56,615 nt of DNA from the NCBI GenBank assembly GCA_046484125.1, contig JAWOBX010000135.1, forward strand, positions 1 through 56,615, in the 5' to 3' direction. Positions 7,770-16,043 of this stretch are shown here, one piece after another. A program made the position numbers and the translations under genes. The number at the start of each line of letters is the position of its first letter. The first letter of the stretch is position 1. The notes under the pieces were generated by a model. The model did not search any database, was not told the origin of the DNA, and saw nothing but the letters and a program-made list of their open reading frames with translations. The DNA comes from JBGLNL01 sp046484125. Its GTDB lineage: Bacteria > Chloroflexota > Dehalococcoidia > SZUA-161 > SpSt-899.

Positions 7770-8771
7770 CTATCTCATGGAAACCGATTGACGGTCTATT
7801 GAGTGTGATTCCGGTTGTTCCGCAGGTTCTGCCGGACGCCCGGTGATTGCCAGAAACACGTCATCCAGCGTGGGCTGGCGGAGCGTGAGGTCTGAGATGG
7901 AAATATTTCTCTCATCCAGACGTCTAACAACATCAGCGAGCATTACTGTACCGTGAGGGAGGGGCATGCTTAACCGAGCCTGTTTAGTGTTAATCTGAAC
8001 TTTTCCACCTGCCATATTCTCGAGAACATCACGAGCCTCTTCCGCTTGATCGCGTCTCGGAAGTTGTAATTCGAGGAATACGTCACCACCGCAGCAACCT
8101 TTCAAGTCTGCCGAAGTACCTTCGCGGATAATTCGACCGCTGTCGAGCACGGCTATACTGTCTGCCAGCCTGTCCGCTTCCTCCAGATATTGCGTGCTGA
8201 GAAAAACGGTTGTCCCTCCAGCAGTCAGTTCCCGAATCACATCCCACATGCCCAAACGGCTTCTGGGATCCAGTCCGGTGGTCGGTTCATCAAGGAACAA
8301 TACACGTGGACTACTGACTATGCTCGCAGCCAGATCAAGCCGCCGCCGCAAGCCACCTGAATAGGTTTTAACCCGGCGCCCTGCCACTTCCTTCAATGCG
8401 AACTGGTCTAGCAGCTCATCAGCCCGATTCCTTGCCGCCGTTCTTCCCATGTGGTACAGTCTACCAACCATCTCCAGGTTTTCCCGTCCCGTAAGTATCT
8501 CGTCTACCGCTGGATATTGTCCTGCGAGTCCAACCAGTGAACGCACTGTACTCGCTTCGCGTACAACGTCATAACCTGAAACGTAAGTCTGGCCGCTATC
8601 CGCTCTCAGCAAAGTGGTAAGAATGCGCACCAAGGTGGTCTTACCCGCGCCGTTGGGTCCCAGAAGAGCTAAAATCATGCCTGATGGAACCGACAGGTTG
8701 ACCCCATCAAGCGCTTTGACTCTACCGAAGGATTTGGTGACATCTGAAACCTGTATCGCTAACTGGCTCAT
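7770..8771 (-). CDS. ABC exporter ATP-binding protein, DrrA-like
   Basis: This 333-residue ATPase has Walker A GPNGAGKT (38-45), the signature YSGGLRRRLDLA, Walker B VLFLDEPTTGLD and the switch region TVFLSTQYLEEADRL. The roughly 80-residue C-terminal extension with a DUF4162-like beta region is typical of the DrrA group, which pairs with ABC-2 permeases. The start at 8771 (MSQLAIQVSDV) has GAGGAGG upstream; longer in-frame readings would run into the end of zwf. The gene lies 46 bp after zwf and could be cotranscribed with the sugar phosphate operon or started separately. Confidence 0.9.
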   Translation of the reverse strand: MSQLAIQVSDVTKSFGRVKALDGVNLSVPSGMILALLGPNGAGKTTLVRILTTLLRADSGQTYVSGYDVVREASTVRSLVGLAGQYPAVDEILTGRENLEMVGRLYHMGRTAARNRADELLDQFALKEVAGRRVKTYSGGLRRRLDLAASIVSSPRVLFLDEPTTGLDPRSRLGMWDVIRELTAGGTTVFLSTQYLEEADRLADSIAVLDSGRIIREGTSADLKGCCGGDVFLELQLPRRDQAEEARDVLENMAGGKVQINTKQARLSMPLPHGTVMLADVVRRLDERNISISDLTLRQPTLDDVFLAITGRPAEPAEQPESHSIDRQSVSMR

Positions 8772-8817
8772 TGGCCGGCCTCCTCGACGTTGCATAGATG
8801 GCGATCGTATTCCTGGT

Positions 8818-10296
8818 TCAACTCTGGCCTTCCTGCGTCCCGTTAAACCAGGGCGCACCGAGTTGGTCGATTTCCTTTGGTCCCCAAGCGCCGGCCGGGT
8901 ATGAATGCACTGGAACCGACTCCTGGCTCATCACGTTGTCATAGATTTGCCATGACGTTTCCACCTGGTTATTACAGACAAAAAGGGTCTGGTCTCCGGC
9001 AACAACGTTGACCAGCAGCGTCTCATAGGCATCCGGCAAATTCCCAAAGGCCTCTGTGTACCTGAATTTAAGCTGCTGTGTTGTTAGCTCAAATGGATCG
9101 CCCACGGACTTAACCTGAATACGTAAGTCAATTCCCTCGTCGGGCTGAATGGTTAGTACCAGTATGTTTGGTTTGATATCACGGGAATAGTGGAATGGAT
9201 GGAATATTGACACTGGTGCGCGCTCGAAGAACACCACTACCTGGCTCCGGCGTTCCGCCAGGCGTTTGCCGGTACGAAGATAAAATGGAGTGCCCTTCCA
9301 GCGCCAGTTGGCAACCTCAAGCTTCATAGCTGCAAACGCCTCAGTGTGGGAGTCACGGCTGATTCCCGCTTCTTCCTGGTATCCAGCTACTTCCTCACCG
9401 TTTATCATCCCTCTGGTGTATTGACCGAGTACTACGTCTTCTTTTTGCACAGGCGTTACCTGGCGCAGAACCTTGAGCTTTTCGTATCGCAGTGAACGAG
9501 CGTCGAAAGCAGCGGGAATCTCCATGGCTATCAGGCAAAGCAACTGGGTCAGATGGTTTTGTATCATATCCCGTATAGCTCCGGCCCTGTCATAGTAACC
9601 CGCCCGGTGCTCAACACCTGCATCTTCGGCGACCGTGATTTGAATGCTTTCAATATGTTCACGATTCCACAAGTGTTCGATGAAGGCATTGGCGAAACGG
9701 AAAGCCAGAAGGTTCTGTACAGTCTCCTTGCCCAGGTAGTGGTCTATTCGATATATCTGTGATTCATCAAAAAACCTGTGAACCCTGGAGTTGAGTACAC
9801 GAGCGGATGCAAGATCCCTTCCGAACGGCTTTTCCAAAACCAGTCTTGTCCAGCCCGAACTGTTGTTCAGATTGGCTTTACCCAATCCTTCCACAACATG
9901 CGAAACGGCCTCCAACGGCAGAGCCAGGTAGAACACATGGTTTGGAGGAAGTTCGTGCTCTGATTCGACTTCTGCTAACCGGGATGCCAGGGACTCATAA
10001 TCGCTCATGTCTCCAGAGCCGATCGACTGATAATGGATGCGGCAGTCGCACCAGTAGCTAGCATCCTCGTCATTTATCGGCAGTCCCGAGGACTGTAGTG
10101 ATTCCTTCACCCATGCTCGATAAGTGTCATCATCGTATTCGTCGGCAACATCGACCCCAAGGATTATGTGCTCCTCCCCCATCCTCCCGTGGGCGCTCAA
10201 ATTATAGACCGCTGGCAATAATTTGCGTCGCGTGAGGTCCCCAAGAGACCCGAAGATGACGAAAAGGTGTGGCTCAACTGCATCGCTGCCGTTCAT
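8818..10296 (-). CDS. zwf: Glucose-6-phosphate 1-dehydrogenase
   Basis: This enzyme oxidises glucose 6-phosphate to 6-phosphogluconolactone, producing NADPH, the first step of the oxidative pentose phosphate pathway. The 492-residue protein, normal in length, has the nucleotide-binding FGSLGDLTRRKLLP at the N-terminus, the catalytic RIDHYLGKE, and later conserved segments such as WRWKGTPFYLRTGKRL and PDAYETLLVNVVAGDQTLF. The ATG at 10296 has GAGGG upstream and overlaps the stop of the cyclase-family gene by 4 bp (ATGA), so the two are translationally coupled. It is the last sugar phosphate gene of the operon. Confidence 0.96.
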   Translation of the reverse strand: MNGSDAVEPHLFVIFGSLGDLTRRKLLPAVYNLSAHGRMGEEHIILGVDVADEYDDDTYRAWVKESLQSSGLPINDEDASYWCDCRIHYQSIGSGDMSDYESLASRLAEVESEHELPPNHVFYLALPLEAVSHVVEGLGKANLNNSSGWTRLVLEKPFGRDLASARVLNSRVHRFFDESQIYRIDHYLGKETVQNLLAFRFANAFIEHLWNREHIESIQITVAEDAGVEHRAGYYDRAGAIRDMIQNHLTQLLCLIAMEIPAAFDARSLRYEKLKVLRQVTPVQKEDVVLGQYTRGMINGEEVAGYQEEAGISRDSHTEAFAAMKLEVANWRWKGTPFYLRTGKRLAERRSQVVVFFERAPVSIFHPFHYSRDIKPNILVLTIQPDEGIDLRIQVKSVGDPFELTTQQLKFRYTEAFGNLPDAYETLLVNVVAGDQTLFVCNNQVETSWQIYDNVMSQESVPVHSYPAGAWGPKEIDQLGAPWFNGTQEGQS

Positions 10297-10925
10297 AATT
10301 CCCTCAACAATGCCCGTGCCGGGGCACCGTCAGCATCCTTAAGCTTAAGTGGAAGGCAGATTAATTCATATTCACCTGGAGGGATGCACGATAAATCCAG
10401 GCCTTCAACGATTACAAGTCCTGCTTCAAGCAATACGCGGTGTGTGACATGGCCGGGACTGCGGAACTGTTCGATGGAGAGATAATCAATTCCGATTAGC
10501 TTTATACCTTTCTCTACCAGGTATTCAGCTCCGTCTTCGGTAAGATAGGCATATTCCGGTGTATGCTGGCTTTGATGAAGCAAGGCAGAGTTTCTCGTTC
10601 CAAGCAGTAACCTGCTTACACCCGCCAGGTCGAAAGAACTCAGAAGCCGCCGATCGATCAGTTCGGCTTCGGGTAACTGCACCAATCTTGCAGGTCCGAC
10701 AAGAATCGTTGGATTGATACTATCGACTCCGGATGCAGTATTGATAAAATGCCTTGGCGCATCGACATGAGTGCCGGTGTGAGTTCCAATACGCAGCAGC
10801 GAGATATTGCTGGAGTCGCCATCGGCTATAGATTTCACTTTATCAAGTGAAAATCGCGGATTCCCTGGCCAGGTGAGCATTCCCGCGTATATACTCATGC
10901 TGATGTCGTATAGATTTCTGTCCAT
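10293..10925 (-). CDS. Cyclase-family metal-dependent hydrolase (kynurenine formamidase-like)
   Basis: The 210-residue protein has the family's metal-binding motif HTGTHVDAPRHF near residue 52 and the later segments IGIDYLSIEQF and IVEGLDLSCIPPGEYELICLPLKL. Relatives include kynurenine formamidase and isatin hydrolase, Mn or Zn enzymes that open amide bonds. The ATG at 10925 is chosen because the upstream region belongs to gnd; its ribosome binding site is weak. It sits exactly between gnd and zwf, where a 6-phosphogluconolactonase gene would be expected, and no known lactonase is in the operon. A lactonase role is therefore a hypothesis from position only. Confidence 0.83.
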   Translation of the reverse strand: MDRNLYDISMSIYAGMLTWPGNPRFSLDKVKSIADGDSSNISLLRIGTHTGTHVDAPRHFINTASGVDSINPTILVGPARLVQLPEAELIDRRLLSSFDLAGVSRLLLGTRNSALLHQSQHTPEYAYLTEDGAEYLVEKGIKLIGIDYLSIEQFRSPGHVTHRVLLEAGLVIVEGLDLSCIPPGEYELICLPLKLKDADGAPARALLREL

Positions 10926-10933
10926 GACTTTCT

Positions 10934-11839
10934 TTATACCTCTTTGATCTGATGCCCACCGAACTGCTTTCGCAATGCAGCCAGAAGCCTGGCTCCAAAC
11001 GGATTCTGCTGACGTGACCGGAAACGGGCCAGGAGCGACTGTGTTATTACCGGCACTGGAACGGCCAGCTCCACCGATTCCTGCACTGCCCACCTGCCTT
11101 CCCCTGTGTCTTCCACGTATGGCTGAAGATTTTCCAGTCCGGGGTCCTCATTGAGGGCTTTGGCGACCAGATCAAGCAACCACGACCTGATTACCGTGCC
11201 ATGACGCCAGATTTCAGCCACCCGGGGCAGGTCCAGGCTGAAATCCTCTTTGGCCCGCATGAGTTCGAACCCCTCGGCATAGGCCTCCATTAAACCGTAC
11301 TCAATCCCGTTGTGGACCATTTTGACAAAGTGACCAGCACCGCTCGGGCCGACGTAACCCCATCCTCTATCCGGTGCAGGCGCAAGTGCCATAAATACAG
11401 GTTCAAGCTGTCTGACTGCCTTTTCATCTCCACCGATCATGAGTGAGTAACCTTCTTCGAGTCCCCACACCCCTCCGCTTACACCCGCGTCAATGAAGTT
11501 GATGCCCCTTTCGCTCAGCATTATTGAACGGCGCATGCTGTCTCGATAATATGAGTTGCCCCCATCCACAATGATATCTCCGGGCGAGAGTTCCTCCATC
11601 AGCGCGGTTGTGGTTTTTTCGGTTTGCTCGCCTGAAGGCACCATCAGCCATATTGCCCTCGGTGCCGAGAGCCTGTTTACAAGGTCGGGGAGTGAGTCTG
11701 CCCTGATGCTGCCGTATTGCCCGATCTGGTTTACCGATTCCTGGACGGCATCGTAAGCAACCACAGTGTGTCCAGCACTCACAAGTCGCCGGGCCATATT
11801 GCTCCCCATCCGGCCCAGCCCCACCATTCCGATCTCCAT
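10934..11839 (-). CDS. gnd: 6-phosphogluconate dehydrogenase, decarboxylating, short form
   Basis: Converts 6-phosphogluconate to ribulose 5-phosphate and CO2. The 301-residue length marks the short GndE/GntZ-like type rather than the roughly 470-residue NADP enzyme. Visible are the dinucleotide loop GLGRMG (7-12), IVDGGNSYYRDS, the substrate segment DAGVSGGVWGLEEGYSLMIGG and the catalytic region GAGHFVKMVHNGIEYG with its Lys and Asn. ATG at 11839 has GGAGGAGG upstream. It follows pgi by 16 bp and precedes the cyclase-family gene by 8 bp. The short type often uses NAD; the cofactor here cannot be fixed by eye. Confidence 0.94.
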   Translation of the reverse strand: MEIGMVGLGRMGSNMARRLVSAGHTVVAYDAVQESVNQIGQYGSIRADSLPDLVNRLSAPRAIWLMVPSGEQTEKTTTALMEELSPGDIIVDGGNSYYRDSMRRSIMLSERGINFIDAGVSGGVWGLEEGYSLMIGGDEKAVRQLEPVFMALAPAPDRGWGYVGPSGAGHFVKMVHNGIEYGLMEAYAEGFELMRAKEDFSLDLPRVAEIWRHGTVIRSWLLDLVAKALNEDPGLENLQPYVEDTGEGRWAVQESVELAVPVPVITQSLLARFRSRQQNPFGARLLAALRKQFGGHQIKEV

Positions 11840-11855
11840 TGGCCTCCTCCTGCTT

Positions 11856-13478
11856 TTACTGCGGCCAGAGACTCATCAATTCGTCAGAGAACCCGTAATC
11901 CCCGCTGGCGAAATGAATGTTAGACACACTTCTTCCAACGGACTGGAGTGCATCGAGGTCGCCCATTGCCTGAGCATTGGTCAATTGACCGAAGGTATAA
12001 TCCTGCCCCGGAACGGGTATGTCTTGAGGATGGTCGACGGTTATCTGAAGAGAGAGGTTGCTGGCCGGTCCGCCTTTGTGAAGCTGGCCTGTGGAGTGCA
12101 GGAAGCGCGGTCCGTAGCCGAAAGTGGTGGCGATGCCGTATTTTTCGAGGATGTTCTTGCGTAGAACTTCCATTACCCGGTCAACTTCAGGGGATTCAAA
12201 GACGTAGGCCATGATCGAAATATACTTGCCGGGACCGGCTTGCGAGAGCAATTGTTCCAGAGATAGTTCTGACTTGACCTCGGGGAAGCTCCCGGTTTCG
12301 GCTTTTCGCTTCAATACACGATTGGTTGCATCCTTTGCTCTCTGGACATCAGGCTGGTCAAAGGGATTGATGCCCAGGATTGAGCCTGCTACCGGAACAG
12401 CGAATTCCCAGCGGAAAAATTCCGCTCCGAGGTCGAATTTATCCTTCATCTCTATCGTTATAATCGGTTGTCCCGCGGTACGCAGGCTCTCAACCGCTTT
12501 GTCGGTTTGGCTGTTCTCGTCGCCTTCCAGCCGGAGGTAGACGAAAAGACGATCCTTTCCGTATGTTTTTGGGTCAACCAGCGGTTCCCCTGCGACCGGC
12601 ACAATACCCTTTCCCTCTTTCCCGGTGCTTTCCGCTATCAGCTGTTCCACCCAGAGCCCGAATCTACTAATCCCGGGTGAGGTAATCAGCGTCAGCTTAT
12701 CCCGCCCGTCGACGGCCAGCGTTCCTGTTATCGCGCCCAGAGTGGCTCCGGGGTTTTCGGCAGGATTTCGCGAGCCGCACTCCTCCTGCATAGATTGTGC
12801 GCTTTCCAATAGCTTGCCGATATCAATCCCTGCCAGTACTGCCGGAACAAGTCCGAACAGTGACAGGACGGAGTAGCGACCGCCAATATCGGGCTGGTTT
12901 TCGAACACTCGCCGGAAGCCAAGCTCTCTGCCCTGCCTGGCCAGGGGTGTTTCCGGGTCGGTAATTGCGGCGAAGTGATTGCCATAGCTATCTTCCCCAA
13001 CCACCGATTTTGATTGTTCCTTGAAATACTCGAAGAGCAGTTGCGGCTCGATAGTGGTACCCGACTTCGATGACACCAGGAAGAGGGTGCGGGATATGTT
13101 GATGGAATCGCGTACGCGCTTTATCGAGTCCGGATCTACGGAATCGAGGACGATGAGTTCGGGGAAACCTTCCTGCCTGCCGAATGTCCGGCGTAGAACC
13201 TCGGGGCCCAGGCTGCTGCCTCCCATACCAAGCAAAACAACATGATCAAACCCGGCTCCAATCACCTCATTCGAGAACTCGTTTAGGTCCGATACATGGG
13301 CACTCATTGGCTCAACAATGTTCAGCCATCCCAGGCGATTGGTAATCTCCGTTGGATCCGGCTTCCATACTGTATGGTCCTTTCCCCATATACGACGCAA
13401 CACCTCTTGCCGTTCCAGCGCGTCCAGGGCTCTGGCAACCGCATCTGCGTTGTCACTGAGACTGAAGTTGCTGCTCAT
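11856..13478 (-). CDS. pgi: Glucose-6-phosphate isomerase
   Basis: Interconverts glucose 6-phosphate and fructose 6-phosphate. In this 540-residue protein the sugar phosphate site is visible as LLGMGGSSLGPEVLRR and FLVSSKSGTTIEP, followed by ITDPETPLARQGRELGFRRVFENQPDIGGRYSVLS and FGYGPRFLHSTGQLHKGG. The start codon directly follows the stop of tal with no spacer, and its ribosome binding site GGAGGA lies inside the last codons of tal, so translation is coupled. In several bacteria tal and pgi are fused into one protein; here they remain separate but abutting. Confidence 0.94.
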   Translation of the reverse strand: MSSNFSLSDNADAVARALDALERQEVLRRIWGKDHTVWKPDPTEITNRLGWLNIVEPMSAHVSDLNEFSNEVIGAGFDHVVLLGMGGSSLGPEVLRRTFGRQEGFPELIVLDSVDPDSIKRVRDSINISRTLFLVSSKSGTTIEPQLLFEYFKEQSKSVVGEDSYGNHFAAITDPETPLARQGRELGFRRVFENQPDIGGRYSVLSLFGLVPAVLAGIDIGKLLESAQSMQEECGSRNPAENPGATLGAITGTLAVDGRDKLTLITSPGISRFGLWVEQLIAESTGKEGKGIVPVAGEPLVDPKTYGKDRLFVYLRLEGDENSQTDKAVESLRTAGQPIITIEMKDKFDLGAEFFRWEFAVPVAGSILGINPFDQPDVQRAKDATNRVLKRKAETGSFPEVKSELSLEQLLSQAGPGKYISIMAYVFESPEVDRVMEVLRKNILEKYGIATTFGYGPRFLHSTGQLHKGGPASNLSLQITVDHPQDIPVPGQDYTFGQLTNAQAMGDLDALQSVGRSVSNIHFASGDYGFSDELMSLWPQ

Positions 13479-14591
13479 CTATCCTCCAGCCAGTTTAGCC
13501 ATTTTCTCTTCAATACCGGCCAGCATGTTTTCGAACGAGTCGGCAAAGGCCTTTACTCCGTCCACCATAAGCTTATCAGTCACTGTTTCCATACTTATTC
13601 CTTCTGACTCGATAGATGATATTTGCTGACGGGCTTTATCAACGTCATCCTCGATAGTGAGCGCGGCTTTGCCGTGATCCATGAACGCATCAATGGTATC
13701 CAGTGGCAGGGTGTTGACGGTATCCGGTCCAATCAGTGGCTCGACATAGATTACATCACTGTAGTCGGGATTCTTGGTGCTGGTACTTGCCCATAGAGGG
13801 CGCTGCACCGTGGCTCCCTTTGATTTCATAGCATTGAACCGGTCGCTCTCAAAAGTATCCTTGAAAGCCTGATAGGCGAGTTTGGCGCTGGCGATCGCGG
13901 TGCCTCCCAGCAATGGCTTCAGGTCCTGCCTTCCCTGATCGATTTTCCTGTTCAACTCGGAATCAACCGCGGTATCAATGCGGCTTACGAAGAACGAGGC
14001 AACAGAGGCTACCCGGCTCAGGTCCCCTCCATCTTTGGCCAGTTTTTCCAGTCCGGCAACATATGCCTCTCTGGCTTGCGCGTACAGGTCAAGTGAGAAA
14101 AGGAGGGTCACATTTATATTGATGCCCTCGCTTATGAGTTGCCGCACCGCCGGCATGCCCTCAGGGGTTCCAGGGACCTTTATCATCAGGTTGGGACGGT
14201 CTATGGCTTTGAACAGTCGCCTGGCTTCCCGGATCGTGTTCTCTGTATCGTAAGCAAGCGTGGGGTCCACTTCAAGACTGACGAATCCGTCTGCACCACT
14301 GGTACGGTCATAAACGGGGCGGAGAATGTCCGTTGCGGAGCGGATATCATCAATGGCGAGCGATTCGAAGATTTCTATGGGTTTCTTTTGCGATCCGACG
14401 AACGGCTTCAGTGCTTCATCATAATCGGTGCTGCCTGTTATAGCCTTCTGGAAAATGGTCGGATTGGAGGTTACTCCGCTGATGCCCTGTTCCACCATCT
14501 TTTGAAACTCGCCGGAGACCAGCATCCCCCTCCTGATGTAGTCCATCCAAATAGATTGGCCGAGTTCCTGTACCGCCTGGATTGAATTCAT
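13479..14591 (-). CDS. tal: Transaldolase
   Basis: Moves a dihydroxyacetone unit between sugar phosphates in the non-oxidative pentose phosphate pathway. The 370-residue length fits the long bacterial/actinobacterial TAL type. Family segments include GVTSNPTIFQKAI near the N-terminus, VSLEVDPTLAYDTENT, the Schiff-base lysine in LMIKVPGTPEG, INVTLLFSLDLY and ASFFVSRIDTAVD, with LWASTSTKNPDYSDVIYVEPLIGPDTVNTLP towards the C-terminus. The ATG at 14591 overlaps the rpiB stop by 4 bp and uses GGAAGGAGC inside the rpiB end. Confidence 0.95.
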   Translation of the reverse strand: MNSIQAVQELGQSIWMDYIRRGMLVSGEFQKMVEQGISGVTSNPTIFQKAITGSTDYDEALKPFVGSQKKPIEIFESLAIDDIRSATDILRPVYDRTSGADGFVSLEVDPTLAYDTENTIREARRLFKAIDRPNLMIKVPGTPEGMPAVRQLISEGININVTLLFSLDLYAQAREAYVAGLEKLAKDGGDLSRVASVASFFVSRIDTAVDSELNRKIDQGRQDLKPLLGGTAIASAKLAYQAFKDTFESDRFNAMKSKGATVQRPLWASTSTKNPDYSDVIYVEPLIGPDTVNTLPLDTIDAFMDHGKAALTIEDDVDKARQQISSIESEGISMETVTDKLMVDGVKAFADSFENMLAGIEEKMAKLAGG

Positions 14592-15073
14592 ACGCTGCTC
14601 CTTCCATTTTTACGTTGCAGCGCCTGACTCTCAATCGCCAGCAACTTGTCCAGTCGCCGTCTATGCCTTTCCTGGCCGCTGTATGATGCGCTTAGGAATG
14701 CAGCAACCAGCTCCCTGGCAAGCTCAAGCCCGATAACCCGCGCTCCAAGGCACAAGATGTTCATATCATCGTGTTCCACGCCCTGATGAGCCGAGTAGGT
14801 ATCGTGGCAGAGGCATGCACGAACTCCTGGTACTTTGTTGGCGGCAATGCAAGCGCCGACGCCGCTACCACATATGATAACACCTCGTTCCGCATGACCG
14901 GAAGCCACCGCCCGGGCAACGGCTTCTGCTAAATCGGGATAGTCATCGTTTGGGTCATAACGGTGAGCACCAAGATCCAGAGGGTCGTACTTGTCGCTTA
15001 GCCAGTCAGCCAGAGCGTTTTTCATATAGAATCCGCCGTGGTCTGCGGCCACTGCAACAGGGTTCTTTCGCAT
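14588..15073 (-). CDS. rpiB: Ribose-5-phosphate isomerase B
   Basis: Interconverts ribose 5-phosphate and ribulose 5-phosphate. The protein shows VAVAADHGGFYMKNAL at the N-terminus, the RpiB signature GVIICGSGVGACIAANKVPGVRACLCHD with the catalytic Cys, and HDDMNILCLGARVIG. The ATG at 15073 gives 161 residues and has GGAGA at suitable spacing; ATG codons at 15088 and 15124 would only add a non-conserved extension. It is the first gene of the sugar phosphate operon, downstream of a good promoter at 15136-15164. No transketolase gene is present in the window. Confidence 0.93.
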   Translation of the reverse strand: MRKNPVAVAADHGGFYMKNALADWLSDKYDPLDLGAHRYDPNDDYPDLAEAVARAVASGHAERGVIICGSGVGACIAANKVPGVRACLCHDTYSAHQGVEHDDMNILCLGARVIGLELARELVAAFLSASYSGQERHRRRLDKLLAIESQALQRKNGRSSV

Positions 15074-15135
15074 CTTGAAGTTCTCCATACCTGGCACCCG
15101 ATTTACATTGGCCAATAGTGGCATATTGCTTTTTC

Positions 15136-15164
15136 ACAATAGATATTAGGATACTCACTATCAA
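15136..15164 (-). promoter_or_regulatory. Promoter of the rpiB-tal-pgi-gnd-zwf operon
   Basis: On the minus strand TTGATA (15159-15164, five of six) and TATTGT (15136-15141, four of six) are separated by 17 bp, about 60 bases upstream of the rpiB start. Position, spacing and the lack of any other good candidate in this gap support it. Confidence 0.55.
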
Positions 15165-15201
15165 GAAGTTGTAACAGCCTTTGATTAAATATTACAACTT
15201 C
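15165..15201. promoter_or_regulatory. Perfect 10-bp inverted repeat abutting the -35 box
   Basis: GAAGTTGTAA (15165-15174) and its reverse complement TTACAACTTC (15192-15201) are separated by 17 bp. The repeat begins directly beside the -35 box of the rpiB promoter, where an activator would bind; it also lies after the last gene of the hydrogenase operon, so an RNA hairpin acting as a terminator is the alternative. No T-run follows on the minus strand. Confidence 0.42.
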
Positions 15202-15316
15202 ATAACATCTGGATGTGAATAAACAGCTCAGATTTTTGGAGGTTAAAAAGGTGCCCTGGCAGTTAGCGTTTATCAACCGAAGGTGTTTGAAGCTAAATGT
15301 ATCAGGTTGCGCTCTC

Positions 15317-16042
15317 CTAAAGCGTCTGGTTGGCCAGCTCCAGGTGATAGCACGTGTAACGGTGTAAGTTCCGAACCTGGCGCTCGGTAAGGACATCGCA
15401 TGCCCAGTCCCAGTGGAATGAAATCCAGTCCCCCATCTCATATTGCGTTACGAAACCTTTTCCGTCGATCTGGCGCAAAACCGATTTCCTTTCCTCGTTT
15501 CCGAGTTTCAGCTTACCTGCTTCCATCTCGAGGGGTTGATAAGACACAATGAAGTTGGCTCCGTTGATTTCGCTGATCCGGCCCCACCCGATACGGCAGT
15601 TCTCCATGGTATCCAGGTTGTGAGTAAGAGTGCCCGCACGGCTGTGGACGTCGAATACATGGAAGCTGTGGTGAGGACGTGCACCCATCGGTGGCTTGCT
15701 CAGCAGGTATCCGAGCGCTTTCGAGTTTATTTGCGCGGAAAAGCGTTCAGTTAATGAGTCATAGAACCGTGACATATTCACCCTGTCAAGGAGTTCATTC
15801 CCGAGCCAATAGGCCTCAACAACGCGCCAGTCGAACGGGTCGCATATTCCGTTGCTTCGGGCGATAAGCTTCAGATAGGGCAGCGCGGCCTGAAACTTCT
15901 CCAGGAGCATTACCAGTCCGGGATCCGTATGATTTTCCTTGCAGTAATCGAAGAGGGCATGATTATCATCGCCCCCGCAGTAGGCCAGCCTGTTCGGCAT
16001 GAAGGCGTATCTGGCAAAAAGCAATGTACCATCGAGAGGCAT
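15317..16042 (-). CDS. Conserved protein of unknown function, DUF6390-like
   Basis: The 241-residue protein starts MPLDGTLLFARYAFMPNRLAYCGGDDNHALFDYC and later has DPFDWRVVEAYWLGNELL, MGARPHHSFHVFDVHSR and GDWISFHWDWACDVLTERQVRNLHRYT. From memory these match a family of unknown function labelled DUF6390; this was not checked. It has no signal peptide or membrane segment. The conserved His, Trp and Cys residues could bind a metal, but no motif proves it. It starts 1 bp after the EamA transporter gene, at the end of the hydrogenase operon, so a link to hydrogenase assembly or use is possible. Confidence 0.72.
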   Translation of the reverse strand: MPLDGTLLFARYAFMPNRLAYCGGDDNHALFDYCKENHTDPGLVMLLEKFQAALPYLKLIARSNGICDPFDWRVVEAYWLGNELLDRVNMSRFYDSLTERFSAQINSKALGYLLSKPPMGARPHHSFHVFDVHSRAGTLTHNLDTMENCRIGWGRISEINGANFIVSYQPLEMEAGKLKLGNEERKSVLRQIDGKGFVTQYEMGDWISFHWDWACDVLTERQVRNLHRYTCYHLELANQTL

Positions 16043-16043
16043 A

